Source: a virus
Length of the DNA: 64,000 nt
Strand: one strand, 5' to 3'
IMG/VR virus record: IMGVR_UViG_3300042385_000896
Coordinates: 1-64,000 of that record
Shown here: positions 1 through 9,345 of the stretch, in pieces
How the letters are laid out: the number at the start of each line of letters is the position of its first letter
How positions within the stretch are numbered: position 1 is the first letter of the stretch
Position numbers and translations under genes: made by a program
The notes under the pieces: model-generated
Told to the model about the DNA's origin: nothing
The model's input: only the letters and a program-made list of their open reading frames with translations
Database searches by the model: none

Positions 1-650
1 TCTCACCTGAAGTTCCATTCTCACCTGAAGTTCCATTCTCACCTGATGTTCCATTCTCTCCCGAAGTTCCGCTTTCACCTGAAGTTCCGCTTTCACCTGA
101 AGTACCACTTAATCCGCTAGTACCGCTCTCACCCGAAGTTCCATTCTCTCCCGAAGTTCCATTCTCTCCCGAAGTTCCGCTTTCACCTGAAGTTCCACTT
201 AATCCGCTAGTTCCGCTTTCACCTGAAGTTCCACTTAATCCGCTAGTACCGCTCTCACCTGAAGTACCGCTCTCACCTGAAGTACCGCTCTCACCTGAAG
301 TTCCATTCTCACCTGAAGTTCCATTCTCACCTGATGTTCCATTCTCTCCCGAAGTTCCGCTTTCACCTGAAGTTCCGCTTTCACCTGAAGTACCACTTAA
401 TCCGCTAGTACCGCTCTCACCCGAAGTTCCATTCTCTCCCGAAGTTCCACTTTCACCCGAAGTTCCATTCTCTCCCGAAGTTCCATTCTCACCCGAAGTT
501 CCATTCTCACCTGAAGTTCCATTCTCGCCTGAAGTTCCATTCTCGCCTGAAGTTCCATTCTCGCCTGAAGTTCCATTCTCTCCTGAAGTTCCGCTTTCAC
601 CACTTGACCCTGAGGTTCCTGAAGTTCCTGAAGTACCAGTTCCACCACCT
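1..650 (-). repeat. 18-bp coding repeats with a 288-bp higher-order duplication
   Basis: The repeat part of the fibre gene consists of 18-bp units encoding GENGTS, GESGTS or GLSGTS. Bases 1-161 are identical to 289-449, an exact copy at an offset of 288 bp (16 units, 96 residues). The copy probably extends past the left window edge. The DNA is much more uniform here than in the other two repeat genes. Confidence 0.9.
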
Positions 651-868
651 GAGGTTTTTAAGACTAAATCTAAGTCGGTAATACCACTAAGATACCAATA
701 TTCAACAATATCAGTTACTCCCGTTAAAATACCCACAGTTAATCCAATATATCTATTTGCGGTAATAACACTGGTGTTAGCAAATGTTGTACTAGAATAT
801 GGCCCAAACCTACTATCTAATGGTTTTGGTGAAAAAGTTGTTAAATTATCATTTATTATAATACCCAT
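1..868 (-). CDS. Collagen-like phage fibre protein, N-terminal part (C-terminus beyond window edge)
   Basis: The open frame reads leftwards from ATG at 868 and leaves the window at base 1 without a stop. Residues 1 to about 70 form a globular head with the motifs PLDSRFGP and EYWYLSG, of the kind found at the start of phage tail-fibre proteins. From about residue 71 the protein is strict Gly-X-Y repeats, mostly GENGTS and GLSGTS with some GESGTS. Glu-Asn triplets distinguish it from the two larger fibres in this window. The start lies 4 bases after the stop of the upstream gene, which suggests co-transcription. No proline occurs in the repeats, unlike animal collagen. Role as a tail or side fibre is inferred from architecture. 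Confidence 0.8.
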   Translation of the reverse strand, partial: MGIIINDNLTTFSPKPLDSRFGPYSSTTFANTSVITANRYIGLTVGILTGVTDIVEYWYLSGITDLDLVLKTSGGGTGTSGTSGTSGSSGESGTSGENGTSGENGTSGENGTSGENGTSGENGTSGENGTSGENGTSGESGTSGENGTSGESGTSGLSGTSGESGTSGESGTSGENGTSGENGTSGENGTSGESGTSGESGTSGESGTSGLSGTSGESGTSGLSGTSGESGTSGENGTSGENGTSGESGTSGLSGTSGESGTSGESGTSGENGTSGENGTSGENGTSGE

Positions 869-872
869 ATCT

Positions 873-2036
873 TTAAGAATTTCTTAGTTGCATTACGCCC
901 GTTGTAGTTGTTTGATAATTAGAAATATAAATATCAAAATTTATGCTACTCCAGTAGCTGCTAGGACTTGTAACCGATTGAATTATCGGTGACCCAAATA
1001 AATTACCACTTCCACCAATACCACCACTATTCAATGAGTCAACAAACCAAACAGTTTTGTCAGTATAATTTGAAAAGTGAGCAAACCATAGATATTCGGA
1101 CGATGCGGCGAATGTGATATTAATAGTTCCTGATGCGGAAGATAGAACTTTATTTGCCGAGTTTGCTTGTATTGCACTTGAGATACTACTTGCGTTTGGT
1201 AATGTACTTGATACCCCATAGAAAAATGGATAGATACCTGTATACGTCACCACCGAAGTTGCAAAATTATTTGACGAGTCTTGAGGTGCGTTAGTACTTC
1301 TAACTAACGGGGTTCGAGTATCATTAACACCTTTATTATTTTTTTTAACAACTCCCGCAAGATAATTACCATCGGCATTATAAGTTGTTGTCGTAGACTG
1401 ATTACCACCTGTTGGTGCTGGTATAGTATAACTATCGGTATATGGGGATGGACTTATTGTGAATCCCGAATTTGGATTGTTTAAATCCGTATAACCGAAT
1501 TGTGCTGGTATGTCTGTTGCCGATGAACTTGATAATGTTGTGTCAGTTAAAATCGGTGTCCCATCTCTAAAAATCCTAAGTTGATTATAAATTCCTGCAT
1601 CATTTTTAACCGCAGAAACCGTTATATTTGAGGTGAGATTTGACCCAACCTCAACAGTTGAATTTGATACACCTCCTATTGATATTGTTGGTATTGTATA
1701 TGTTGGGGGTTCTGTCGGGAATAGTAACTCGTCAAACAACGAAACAAAAGTTTTACCCGATAATTGAGCAACGGTGGTTCCTCCTGATAATCCACCAACG
1801 GCACTTGCCATAGAAATCGTAGGGTCTAATAAGGTATTATAAGTTGTGTATAATACACCACCATCAACACCTAACCCCGTATTTGCCGAAATACTAATAT
1901 TAGAACCCGTAAATGATGAAAAATATATTGCTTCAGTCCTTCCAGAACTTATAGGGTTATAATTAACGATTGCCAACAACGAGTCTGAATAACCTGTTGA
2001 TGCTAAGGGGAGTGAGGATATTGGTAAATCTGCCAT
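873..2036 (-). CDS. Phage structural protein, possibly fibre or baseplate associated
   Basis: This is a 387-residue Ser/Thr/Asn/Gly-rich protein with no Cys. It begins MADLPISSLPLASTGYSDSL, the kind of N-terminus seen in phage fibre and appendage proteins. Residues about 120-260 look like an Ig-like or other beta-sandwich region, and the C-terminal 150 residues are also beta-rich. I recognise no enzyme motif. It sits between the truncated collagen-like fibre (4 bases downstream) and the (PT)n protein upstream, so a virion appendage role is likely. A TATTTATA element lies 8 nt before the ATG. Confidence 0.65.
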   Translation of the reverse strand: MADLPISSLPLASTGYSDSLLAIVNYNPISSGRTEAIYFSSFTGSNISISANTGLGVDGGVLYTTYNTLLDPTISMASAVGGLSGGTTVAQLSGKTFVSLFDELLFPTEPPTYTIPTISIGGVSNSTVEVGSNLTSNITVSAVKNDAGIYNQLRIFRDGTPILTDTTLSSSSATDIPAQFGYTDLNNPNSGFTISPSPYTDSYTIPAPTGGNQSTTTTYNADGNYLAGVVKKNNKGVNDTRTPLVRSTNAPQDSSNNFATSVVTYTGIYPFFYGVSSTLPNASSISSAIQANSANKVLSSASGTINITFAASSEYLWFAHFSNYTDKTVWFVDSLNSGGIGGSGNLFGSPIIQSVTSPSSYWSSINFDIYISNYQTTTTGVMQLRNS

Positions 2037-2044
2037 AGTTTAGT

Positions 2045-2052
2045 TATAAATA
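2045..2052 (-). promoter_or_regulatory. Candidate late promoter element TATTTATA
   Basis: Read on the minus strand this is TATTTATA, 8 nt before the ATG of the gene ending at 873. The same octamer precedes many virion genes in this window. It is the reverse complement of the T4 late promoter TATAAATA. Promoter function is inferred. Confidence 0.4.
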
Positions 2053-2076
2053 TTATACTTTAGATTATTGTGTTTA

Positions 2077-2670
2077 TTATGTAATGATTATTCTACCCCC
2101 ATTTTCTTGTAAGATTAGGAATAAATCTTCTTGTGATAGGTAGTTACTCCCTGTTGTTGGTGTAGGTGTCGGAGTTGGCGTTGGTCCAGGTGGTGTAGGT
2201 GTAGGACATGTGTTATTAATACAAGGTAAACCAATAGTAATTGTAACATCAGACCCCGCAACTGGTTGACTACCACAATAATAAACCGAAGTTCCTGAAT
2301 ATACCACAGTGTTTAATATAGTACCATCACACTGTGTTAAACTAATTGGGTAATTTAGATTACCATATAAATTGTTAAATCCAATACAATCACAATCACC
2401 ATGTGTTGGTGATGGTGTCGGTGTTGGTGTTGGTGTCGGTGTTGGTGTGGGAGTAATACAAGATATTATTTGGAAATAATCACACGACGTACTATCGGTT
2501 ACTTTTAATATTATTTGGGCTGCAGGTTGTAATAATGTTGGTACTGTAACGGTAATTGGAGCTGAAGAAACACCTGTCGCAACTACATAGCAATAAGTTA
2601 ACGTAACATCACAAATTGTAATGGTATACGGACTAACACCAGTAAACGAAAGTATTTCAATTGATTGCAT
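2077..2670 (-). CDS. Cys-containing beta-domain protein with (PT)n linkers
   Basis: This 197-residue protein has three parts. An N-terminal domain (about 1-72) has the motifs IEILSFTGVSPY, CDV and KVTDSTSC. A (PT)n linker leads to a middle Cys-rich domain (GDCDCIGF onward), and a second (PT)n linker leads to a 22-residue tail ending in GGRIIIT. The N-terminal domain is clearly related to the 100-residue protein ending at 30710, which shares IEI, GV, PY, CDV, IDS-x-x-C and a final C. Paired cysteines suggest disulphides and extracellular exposure on the virion. The linkers are typical of extended, possibly O-glycosylated spacers. Function unknown; an adhesin or decoration role is an inference. 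Confidence 0.65.
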   Translation of the reverse strand: MQSIEILSFTGVSPYTITICDVTLTYCYVVATGVSSAPITVTVPTLLQPAAQIILKVTDSTSCDYFQIISCITPTPTPTPTPTPTPSPTHGDCDCIGFNNLYGNLNYPISLTQCDGTILNTVVYSGTSVYYCGSQPVAGSDVTITIGLPCINNTCPTPTPPGPTPTPTPTPTTGSNYLSQEDLFLILQENGGRIIIT

Positions 2671-2673
2671 TAC

Positions 2674-2681
2674 TATAAATA
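2674..2681 (-). promoter_or_regulatory. Candidate late promoter element TATTTATA
   Basis: On the minus strand TATTTATA lies only 3 nt before the ATG at 2670, so a transcript started from it would be essentially leaderless or would miss this start. A weaker copy (TATTTATG) lies at 2700-2707. Confidence 0.35.
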
Positions 2682-2762
2682 TACACCTGAACGGTTTACC
2701 ATAAATAGATAATTAACTAAACTTGGGGTATAATTTTTGAGTTTTTATTTTATATTTTACTT

Positions 2763-3704
2763 ATGAAAAAAATATGTCTTGATTTATCGGAAGCAAAGGC
2801 AATCGGGGATACCCTTTGCTCAACCCCCGTACTTAGAAAACTACATCAATCATATGACTCAAAAGTTACCGTTGTAACTAATTTCCCTGAATTATTTAAA
2901 AATCATCCTTTGGTTGAAAAGGTTTACCACTCGAATTCGGTTAATTTAGATTTCATTAAATCTAATTTTATAACTCATAATTCATTTTATGAGAATGGAC
3001 AAAAAAATAACCGAGGAGTTGAGTTTAAACATAACCGTATTGACATTAGACAATATCACGCAATTAAACTTGGTTTTATGTTAACCAAAGATGAAATGAA
3101 TATTGATTATATTCCTGATGAGTATGAACCAATTAAAGGATTACCTGAGAAATATGTACTAATACACCCCGTCCAAAATTGGCCAAGCAGAACTTGGGAT
3201 GCGGTTAAATGGATGGAATTAAGTAAAAAATTAAACGACCATAATATTAGTGTAATTTCAGTTGGTAAAGACTCAAGTGAGGTTGGATTTTTTAATGTTA
3301 AAAAACCAATTTTTAATTTTGAGATTAAAAATGGCCTTAATTTAATGAATAAAACCACATTAAGTCAATCGTGGCATTTAATTAATAAATCATTGTGTTT
3401 TGTCACAATGGATTCAGGATTACTTCATTTAGCAGGAACAACTGATTCAGAAATCATTCAATTAGGAAGTTCTATCAATTACGAATTTAGAGCCCCATAT
3501 CGAAATAATTCACAAGAATATAAATACCATTATGTTGGTGGTGGTTGTAGTCTGTTTTGTGGTTCAGATATAAAATACGGAGTTAAAGAATGGGGGGATA
3601 TCCAAGGGGTACCACCTTTAATTAATTGTTTAGAAAATAAACCAACATTTGAGTGCCATCCCTCAGTTGAGCAAGTGTTTAATAAAATTTTAGAAATTAT
3701 ATGA
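2763..3704 (+). CDS. GT9-family glycosyltransferase (heptosyltransferase-like)
   Basis: This 313-residue protein has the GT-B layout of family GT9 (ADP-heptose transferases). The N-terminal half opens KAIGDTLCSTPVLRKL, the usual acceptor-side motif (GDxLxxTPxLRxL). The C-terminal half has HPVQNWPSRTWD, the counterpart of the GT9 nucleotide-sugar site, and VTMDSGLLHLA, matching the conserved D-S/T-G-x-x-H motif. A Cys-bearing tail (GGCSLFCG, FECHPS) recalls the metal-finger tail of TibC-type enzymes. It is the first gene of the plus-strand glycosyltransferase operon and its 3' end overlaps the next start by 4 bases. The sugar donor is not determinable from sequence. Confidence 0.82.
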   Translation: MKKICLDLSEAKAIGDTLCSTPVLRKLHQSYDSKVTVVTNFPELFKNHPLVEKVYHSNSVNLDFIKSNFITHNSFYENGQKNNRGVEFKHNRIDIRQYHAIKLGFMLTKDEMNIDYIPDEYEPIKGLPEKYVLIHPVQNWPSRTWDAVKWMELSKKLNDHNISVISVGKDSSEVGFFNVKKPIFNFEIKNGLNLMNKTTLSQSWHLINKSLCFVTMDSGLLHLAGTTDSEIIQLGSSINYEFRAPYRNNSQEYKYHYVGGGCSLFCGSDIKYGVKEWGDIQGVPPLINCLENKPTFECHPSVEQVFNKILEII

Positions 3705-4726
3705 AAATAGGAATATTACTTTCCGCATACAACTCCGAAGAATATATTGATGAGTGTTTACGTCCTTGGATAAACTTAAAAAATGAATTAGACATTACTA
3801 TTGGTTGTAATAGTGGTATGTACCAGGAATATATTAATTTTGGATTTAAACCAAAGAATAAAGAGACTCTAACTAAATTAATAAATTATGAATTAGACTT
3901 TTTAATCACCACAGGAATGAAATCATTGTTTGGTGAAAATGAGAGTAAGAATAATGTTTTACATGTCTTAAAGAATAATTGTGATTTAGTTTGGATTGTG
4001 GATTCTGATGAGTTTTACACCGAAGACGAAATTAGAAATATTTTAAATTTTATTCAGGAAACACCTCAATACGATTGGTATTCGGTTAACCTTAAAAATT
4101 ACACATTTACAAAACAGTTATGGGTGGATGGTTTCTGTCCACCAAGAATTTTTAGAACCAATAGGAATGGAGGGATAACTCATTTTTATTTTGACAACCA
4201 TATCTTATATAACGATGGTGAAACTTTTGAATCTAAACCAACAATTTCGATACCAAGAGATATTGCATGGGTTAAACATTATTCTTGGTTAAATGAGGAT
4301 AGTAGGTCTAAAGAAAAAATCAGTTACCAACAACAAAGATTTGTCGGTGGTTGTTCATTTATTTGGGACGATAAAACCAACTCTTTAAAATATTCAGAAA
4401 ACTTTTACGAAAGTCGTGGTTTGGAAAAACCAATTTTACACGAATCAATTGATATCTCCTCAAATGAATTTACAATTGATTTTATTAGAAATGAGAATAA
4501 ATTTTATATTAAAAATATAACTAAACCACAATCACTAAATTTTAGATTTTTTGATGGACAGACAGGGGACCAAATTTATGAAACATTTTTAAACATTCTA
4601 CCCAAAACAACTTATTTTGTGTGGCCGTCATCAATTATATTTCACGAAATTAATGAGTTCAAAAAATTCAGAGTTGAGGTGACATTAAACAAACAAATAA
4701 TCCATAACGAATTTATACACATATAA
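3701..4726 (+). CDS. GT-A glycosyltransferase (GT2-like) with C-terminal beta-domain
   Basis: The N-terminus (IGILLSAYNSEEYIDECL) is a GT2-like nucleotide-sugar fold. The sequence VWIVDSDEFYTEDEI near residue 100 provides the DxD metal-binding motif, and WVKHYSW is a plausible acceptor-side motif. Residues about 245-341 form a separate beta-rich domain of the type attached to most enzymes in this operon. The gene overlaps the preceding GT9 gene by 4 bases and ends 1 base before the next start, so translation is probably coupled. Substrate unknown. Confidence 0.75.
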   Translation: MKIGILLSAYNSEEYIDECLRPWINLKNELDITIGCNSGMYQEYINFGFKPKNKETLTKLINYELDFLITTGMKSLFGENESKNNVLHVLKNNCDLVWIVDSDEFYTEDEIRNILNFIQETPQYDWYSVNLKNYTFTKQLWVDGFCPPRIFRTNRNGGITHFYFDNHILYNDGETFESKPTISIPRDIAWVKHYSWLNEDSRSKEKISYQQQRFVGGCSFIWDDKTNSLKYSENFYESRGLEKPILHESIDISSNEFTIDFIRNENKFYIKNITKPQSLNFRFFDGQTGDQIYETFLNILPKTTYFVWPSSIIFHEINEFKKFRVEVTLNKQIIHNEFIHI

Positions 4727-4727
4727 T

Positions 4728-5681
4728 ATGAATAATATTTTTACAGTAACTAATATTGAAGAGAATGGTATAATCCATTTTGACTTTAATGGTGATGACA
4801 TAAAAGAAATATACGAGGTCTCAATTATTGATAACAATACGGGATTAACCGTACATAAATCAAACATGGGGTTACGAAAAGGAACCAATTGGTGGATATC
4901 GACTGGTGAATCTAACGCAAAAAGACTTAGAAACATAACCTTATCCATTATGTATGGTGACCTACAATATTCTCAGGAATTAAAACTATTTGGTCAAAAT
5001 AGATTTTTAGTAATTAACTCAAAACAAGTTAAATTATCTCACTTGGGGGATGATTTATTTCCAATTGTTACTGAGATTTTTTACGATAAAGTATATGAGA
5101 GGGATTTTGTTAGACTTAGCATCAATGATACGGTTGTTGATATTGGGGCGAATTACGGAGTATTCTCATTATACTCACAAATGTTTAACCCATCTAACGT
5201 TTATGCGGTAGAACCTCTTAAGGCTACATTTAAAAGTATGAAAAAGAATCTTTCCGAACACGGAGTAACTTGTATTAATAAGGCGGTTAGTAATGAGAAT
5301 GGGTTTGAGAAATTTATGATAACCGAAGTTAATGGTAATAATTTTTCACAAAAAAACGAAAGTGGGTTTCACCCATCAACAGTGATTGGTGAAGAGATTG
5401 TTGAGACTATCACTATTAACCAATTAATTTCTGACTACGATATCGACAGAATTGATTTTTTAAAAGTTGATTGTGAAGGTGGTGAGTTGGATTTATTCCG
5501 AACAATTGATAAAGAATATTTACAAAATAATATTGGTAAAATTGCAATGGAATACCACTCAAAAGAAATTTACGATGAAGTTTTAGATATACTAAAATCA
5601 AACAACTTTATAATTGAGGATACTTTAGGGTCTAACGATATCGGATTAATTTACGCATATAATATTAATTTAATAAAATAA
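4728..5681 (+). CDS. FkbM-family methyltransferase with N-terminal beta-domain
   Basis: The SAM-binding motif VDIGANYGVFSLY is near residue 138, followed by YAVEPLKATF and by the FkbM signature FLKVDCEGGELDLF near residue 245. FkbM-type enzymes methylate sugar hydroxyls, among other substrates. The first 95 residues are an additional beta-rich domain (motifs DNNTGLTVHKS and NWWIS) resembling the accessory domains of the neighbouring glycosyltransferases. The stop overlaps the next ATG by 1 base. O-methylation of a glycan built by this operon is the simplest role. Confidence 0.82.
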   Translation: MNNIFTVTNIEENGIIHFDFNGDDIKEIYEVSIIDNNTGLTVHKSNMGLRKGTNWWISTGESNAKRLRNITLSIMYGDLQYSQELKLFGQNRFLVINSKQVKLSHLGDDLFPIVTEIFYDKVYERDFVRLSINDTVVDIGANYGVFSLYSQMFNPSNVYAVEPLKATFKSMKKNLSEHGVTCINKAVSNENGFEKFMITEVNGNNFSQKNESGFHPSTVIGEEIVETITINQLISDYDIDRIDFLKVDCEGGELDLFRTIDKEYLQNNIGKIAMEYHSKEIYDEVLDILKSNNFIIEDTLGSNDIGLIYAYNINLIK

Positions 5682-8368
5682 TGAAAAAGAAAAAAATATT
5701 AGTTGTTTCTCCTCATTTAAGTACTGGAGGAGCGCCTCAAGTCACATTAAATAAAATACAATTAATTAACAATGAATATGAAATCAAATGTGTTGAGTAC
5801 GCATTTGTTGCTTGGACGTTTGTCGTTCAAAGAAATCAAATACAAGAATTACTTGGTGATAATTTCCATTCTTTAGGGGAAGATAAAAACGAGTTAATTA
5901 GAATTGTTAATGAGTTTAAACCTGATGTTGTTAGTATGGAAGAATTTCCTGAATTTTTCATGGATGATTCTGTCACAAAAGAATTATATAGGGAAGATAG
6001 GGAATACACAATATTTGAAACCACACATGATTCTAGTTTTTCTGTTTCACATAAAAGATGGTTCCCCGATAAATTTATATTCGTAAGTGCGTATAACGCA
6101 TTTAGATATTCTATATATGATATTCCGTATGACATTGTTGAATACCCTGTAGACTATAAAGAAAAAAATAAAAAACAAAACCAAGAATTATTAGATTTAG
6201 ACCCAACATATAAACATGTTTTAAATGTTGGATTGTTCACGGCAAGAAAAAATCAATCCTATATTTTTGACATCGCACATAAATTAAAGGATTATAAAAT
6301 AAAATTTCATTTTTTGGGTAATCAGGCCGAAAACTTCCAATCATATTGGGGTCCGTTGATTAAAAATAAACCTGATAACTGCGTTGTTTGGGGAGAAAGA
6401 AAAGACGTACAATCATTTATTGAAGCGTCGGACTTATTCTTGTTTCCTTCAAAAGGTGACAGAAACAATAAAGAATTAAACCCAATCGCCTTAAAAGAGG
6501 CTTTGGAGTATAGAATCCCAATGATGATGTATAACTTGGATGTTTATTGTGGAAAATACGATAAGTACGAAAATATAACATTTTTAACAGGAGATATTAA
6601 TCATGATACATCAAAATTACTATCATTATTAAATCCTTATAAAGAAAAATATGATAATAATGAGTTAGTTATTGTTGGTACTTATCCGAATACTAAATCA
6701 CGAGAAAAATTAACTATCGAATGTATTAAGTCTGTTAAAAAATTAGGTCGAAAAGTAATGTTGGTTTCTCATTATCCAGTGTCGAACGATATTCAAAAAA
6801 TGGTCGACTATTATATTTTTGATTCAAATAACCCAACAACAGAACATTCTTATTATACTAAGTTTTATAATTATAAATCAGAGTTTGATGTTGAGATTAA
6901 CATTAACGGATTAAAAGATACTAACCAATCATTACCTGTTTTAACTAATTTAATTAATGGGTTTAAATCCGCAAAAGATTTTAATTTTAATAAAGTATTT
7001 TACATAACCTACGATGTTATATTACATCATGATGATATTGAATATGTTAATCAATCATTTAAATTGTTGGATGAAAAAGACGCATTCTTATGTACTTTAC
7101 CTACGGCGTTTAATGTTGGTATTGAGACTACCGCAATGACGTTTAAAACTGATTTCTTTTTAGAAAAATTTTCACATATAATAACTAAAGAAATTTACAA
7201 ATCAGAATGTAGAATAAATAATTGTCAAAACTTCTTAGAGGATTTCTTTTATAAGAAATTAATTCACGAACCAACAGTTAATGTCATTACAAATGATAGT
7301 CATACATTCTTAATTAATTCAGGTAAAGGAGTCTCATCTAATTCAGAATACTATTCTATATTACCAATTATTAATAACGAGAATAAATGGGTGTTTTATT
7401 TCTACACATATAATATTGATGACAGAACAGTTAGTGTTGAGATTAATAAAAATAACGAAACCATTTATTCTAAATCATTTAATATTCTACAAACCCGAGA
7501 ATTCTTAAAAGAAATTGACTACGATGGAGTTCCAATAGAGATTAAGTTAACCTTTTTTGAGGGTGGAGTTCAATATAAATCAGAATCTTACATATTAAAT
7601 AATGAAACAATAATTAGTTACAAAAATAATGGATGGTTTAAGTATAAACGATTACCTAAAATTAAATTAGTTCATTTACAAACAACAAATAACGATGAGA
7701 GAGAAATCTTATCAAGAGAGTCGTTACAACAAGTATCAAAATACGGTATTGAATATGTTTTACATACAAATGAACTATACAAATCTATACCTCCATCACA
7801 TAATTGTGTTAGACCACAATGTGTGTCTATGGAACTTTTTGATGAAGAGACAACAAACCGACTAGGTACTGCACTAACACCAGCACATTACGGATGTTTT
7901 GAATCATTTAAAAATGGTATTATATCTGAATTCGATAAAGATTTGGATTTCTTAATTGTTTGTGAGGGAGACTGTTTAATTGAGGTCCCTATTGAGGAAT
8001 TCATTGATAAAGTTAAACAAGTGTGTGATACCGTTATCGAATCGGACATACAATATTTTTCATTTGGGGACACTAAAACATTAGACTTCGCTTGGCATCA
8101 ATCAAATGTGATTAAAGAAATCCCGAACCAAGACTTGTTGTTTATTACTGATAAAATTATTGGGTTACAATGTATTATGTTCCCAAGAAAAACTAGAGAA
8201 TTCTTATACGAACAATTACGTAATCATAAGTGGGATTGTGCTGACTCATATTTCAACCTTATTTTTATCGAACATGGGTTAAATATGGGTATTCTAAAAA
8301 ACAGAATTACAACTCAAGCTGATGGAGTGTCATTAATCGATAAGGAATTTAAAACATTTATTAAGTAA
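5681..8368 (+). CDS. Three-domain glycosyltransferase (GT4 + GT2-like + GT25-like)
   Basis: This 895-residue protein appears to carry three catalytic domains. Residues 1 to about 320 are GT4-like, with an N-terminal VVSPHLSTGGAPQVTLNK and NPIALKEALEY as the E-x7-E region. Residues about 327-565 begin LVIVGTYPNTKSREKL and are closely related to the separate proteins encoded at 8368 and 10010. A beta-rich segment follows at about 566-650. Residues about 656-895 resemble GT25/LPS-type transferases (LTPAHYGCFESFKNGI, then LIVCEGDCLIE in place of the usual EDD). Such multi-domain enzymes often assemble an oligosaccharide on one acceptor. Start and stop overlap both neighbours by 1 base. Confidence 0.75.
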   Translation: MKKKKILVVSPHLSTGGAPQVTLNKIQLINNEYEIKCVEYAFVAWTFVVQRNQIQELLGDNFHSLGEDKNELIRIVNEFKPDVVSMEEFPEFFMDDSVTKELYREDREYTIFETTHDSSFSVSHKRWFPDKFIFVSAYNAFRYSIYDIPYDIVEYPVDYKEKNKKQNQELLDLDPTYKHVLNVGLFTARKNQSYIFDIAHKLKDYKIKFHFLGNQAENFQSYWGPLIKNKPDNCVVWGERKDVQSFIEASDLFLFPSKGDRNNKELNPIALKEALEYRIPMMMYNLDVYCGKYDKYENITFLTGDINHDTSKLLSLLNPYKEKYDNNELVIVGTYPNTKSREKLTIECIKSVKKLGRKVMLVSHYPVSNDIQKMVDYYIFDSNNPTTEHSYYTKFYNYKSEFDVEININGLKDTNQSLPVLTNLINGFKSAKDFNFNKVFYITYDVILHHDDIEYVNQSFKLLDEKDAFLCTLPTAFNVGIETTAMTFKTDFFLEKFSHIITKEIYKSECRINNCQNFLEDFFYKKLIHEPTVNVITNDSHTFLINSGKGVSSNSEYYSILPIINNENKWVFYFYTYNIDDRTVSVEINKNNETIYSKSFNILQTREFLKEIDYDGVPIEIKLTFFEGGVQYKSESYILNNETIISYKNNGWFKYKRLPKIKLVHLQTTNNDEREILSRESLQQVSKYGIEYVLHTNELYKSIPPSHNCVRPQCVSMELFDEETTNRLGTALTPAHYGCFESFKNGIISEFDKDLDFLIVCEGDCLIEVPIEEFIDKVKQVCDTVIESDIQYFSFGDTKTLDFAWHQSNVIKEIPNQDLLFITDKIIGLQCIMFPRKTREFLYEQLRNHKWDCADSYFNLIFIEHGLNMGILKNRITTQADGVSLIDKEFKTFIK

Positions 8369-9345
8369 TGAAAAAATTAATAGTTATCGGAGCATACCCG
8401 AATACACCAAAAAAAGAACAAGTTCTAATTAATGAAATAAACTCATTAAAAAATAGTGGTTTTGATTTTATGTTAGTTAGTCATTACCCTGTATCAATTG
8501 AATTACAATCAATGGTTGAGTATTATATTTACGATAAAAACCAAACTTTAACACCATTAGATAAATCACCGTATTATTGGTTTAAAACCGACTCTTTTTT
8601 CTTAAGGGTTAATAACTCAAGACATTCGTTACCGATTTGTCAAAATATGTTTAACGCATTTAAATTTGCCGATATAAAAAAATACGATTTTGTTTATTTT
8701 ATTGAGAATGATAATTTATTCTCGGAAAATGATGTTACAAAATTAAATCAATTGGTTGATACTATGGTTGAGGAAAGAAAGAAATGTATTTTCTTTAAAC
8801 CTGAGGGGTATAGAGATAGTGGGTCTTATGTTTATGAGACACAACTATTCGGGATTACACCTTCCTACTTTAATGAAATTTTAAAATTACCTGTCACAGA
8901 AAATGAGTGGTACGAACACTTAATGCCGTTAACATTAGAGTTGGCGTTTTTCCAAAAATTACAACATTATGAGCATGAGTTTTTAATAATCAACGAACAC
9001 TCAAGTGAGTATTTTAATGAAAGTGATATTAATTTATTTAGGGTTGAGAATTTTATGATTGAGGTATTACATAACGTTAAAGACCCATCAACACCAATAT
9101 TATATTGTCACAGTGGTGTCAGAAATTCATATGAATATCGAGTCGTTGTTAAAATGAATAATAAAGTCATTACAGATAAAATTGTTTATCCTACACATTG
9201 GTTTTATATACCACTATCTTTAAGAGACGATAAATTAATAATTGAGGTGTACGAAAATGATACAATAGAATATGTGAAAACATTAGTATTAAATGAGGAT
9301 AGTTTAGAACAAATAAAAGAAAAAGGATTAATTGAATTTAATTAA
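8368..9345 (+). CDS. Glycosyltransferase-like protein, paralogue of the middle domain of the upstream gene
   Basis: The N-terminus LIVIGAYPNTPKKEQ and the segment MLVSHYPVSIELQSMVEYY match domain two of the 895-residue protein (GTYPNTKSREK; MLVSHYPVSNDIQKMVDYY). YFIENDNLFSENDV probably supplies the acidic metal-binding motif of a GT-A fold. Residues about 235-325 are the beta-rich accessory domain. The protein is 325 residues, typical for a single GT domain plus accessory module. It starts within the stop of the previous gene and ends one base before the next ATG. Donor and acceptor unknown. Confidence 0.65.
   Translation: MKKLIVIGAYPNTPKKEQVLINEINSLKNSGFDFMLVSHYPVSIELQSMVEYYIYDKNQTLTPLDKSPYYWFKTDSFFLRVNNSRHSLPICQNMFNAFKFADIKKYDFVYFIENDNLFSENDVTKLNQLVDTMVEERKKCIFFKPEGYRDSGSYVYETQLFGITPSYFNEILKLPVTENEWYEHLMPLTLELAFFQKLQHYEHEFLIINEHSSEYFNESDINLFRVENFMIEVLHNVKDPSTPILYCHSGVRNSYEYRVVVKMNNKVITDKIVYPTHWFYIPLSLRDDKLIIEVYENDTIEYVKTLVLNEDSLEQIKEKGLIEFN

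Noticed and set aside
1-650. CRISPR-like array of short direct repeats
   Set aside because: The 18-bp repeats are contiguous, without unique spacers, and encode an uninterrupted Gly-X-Y protein.
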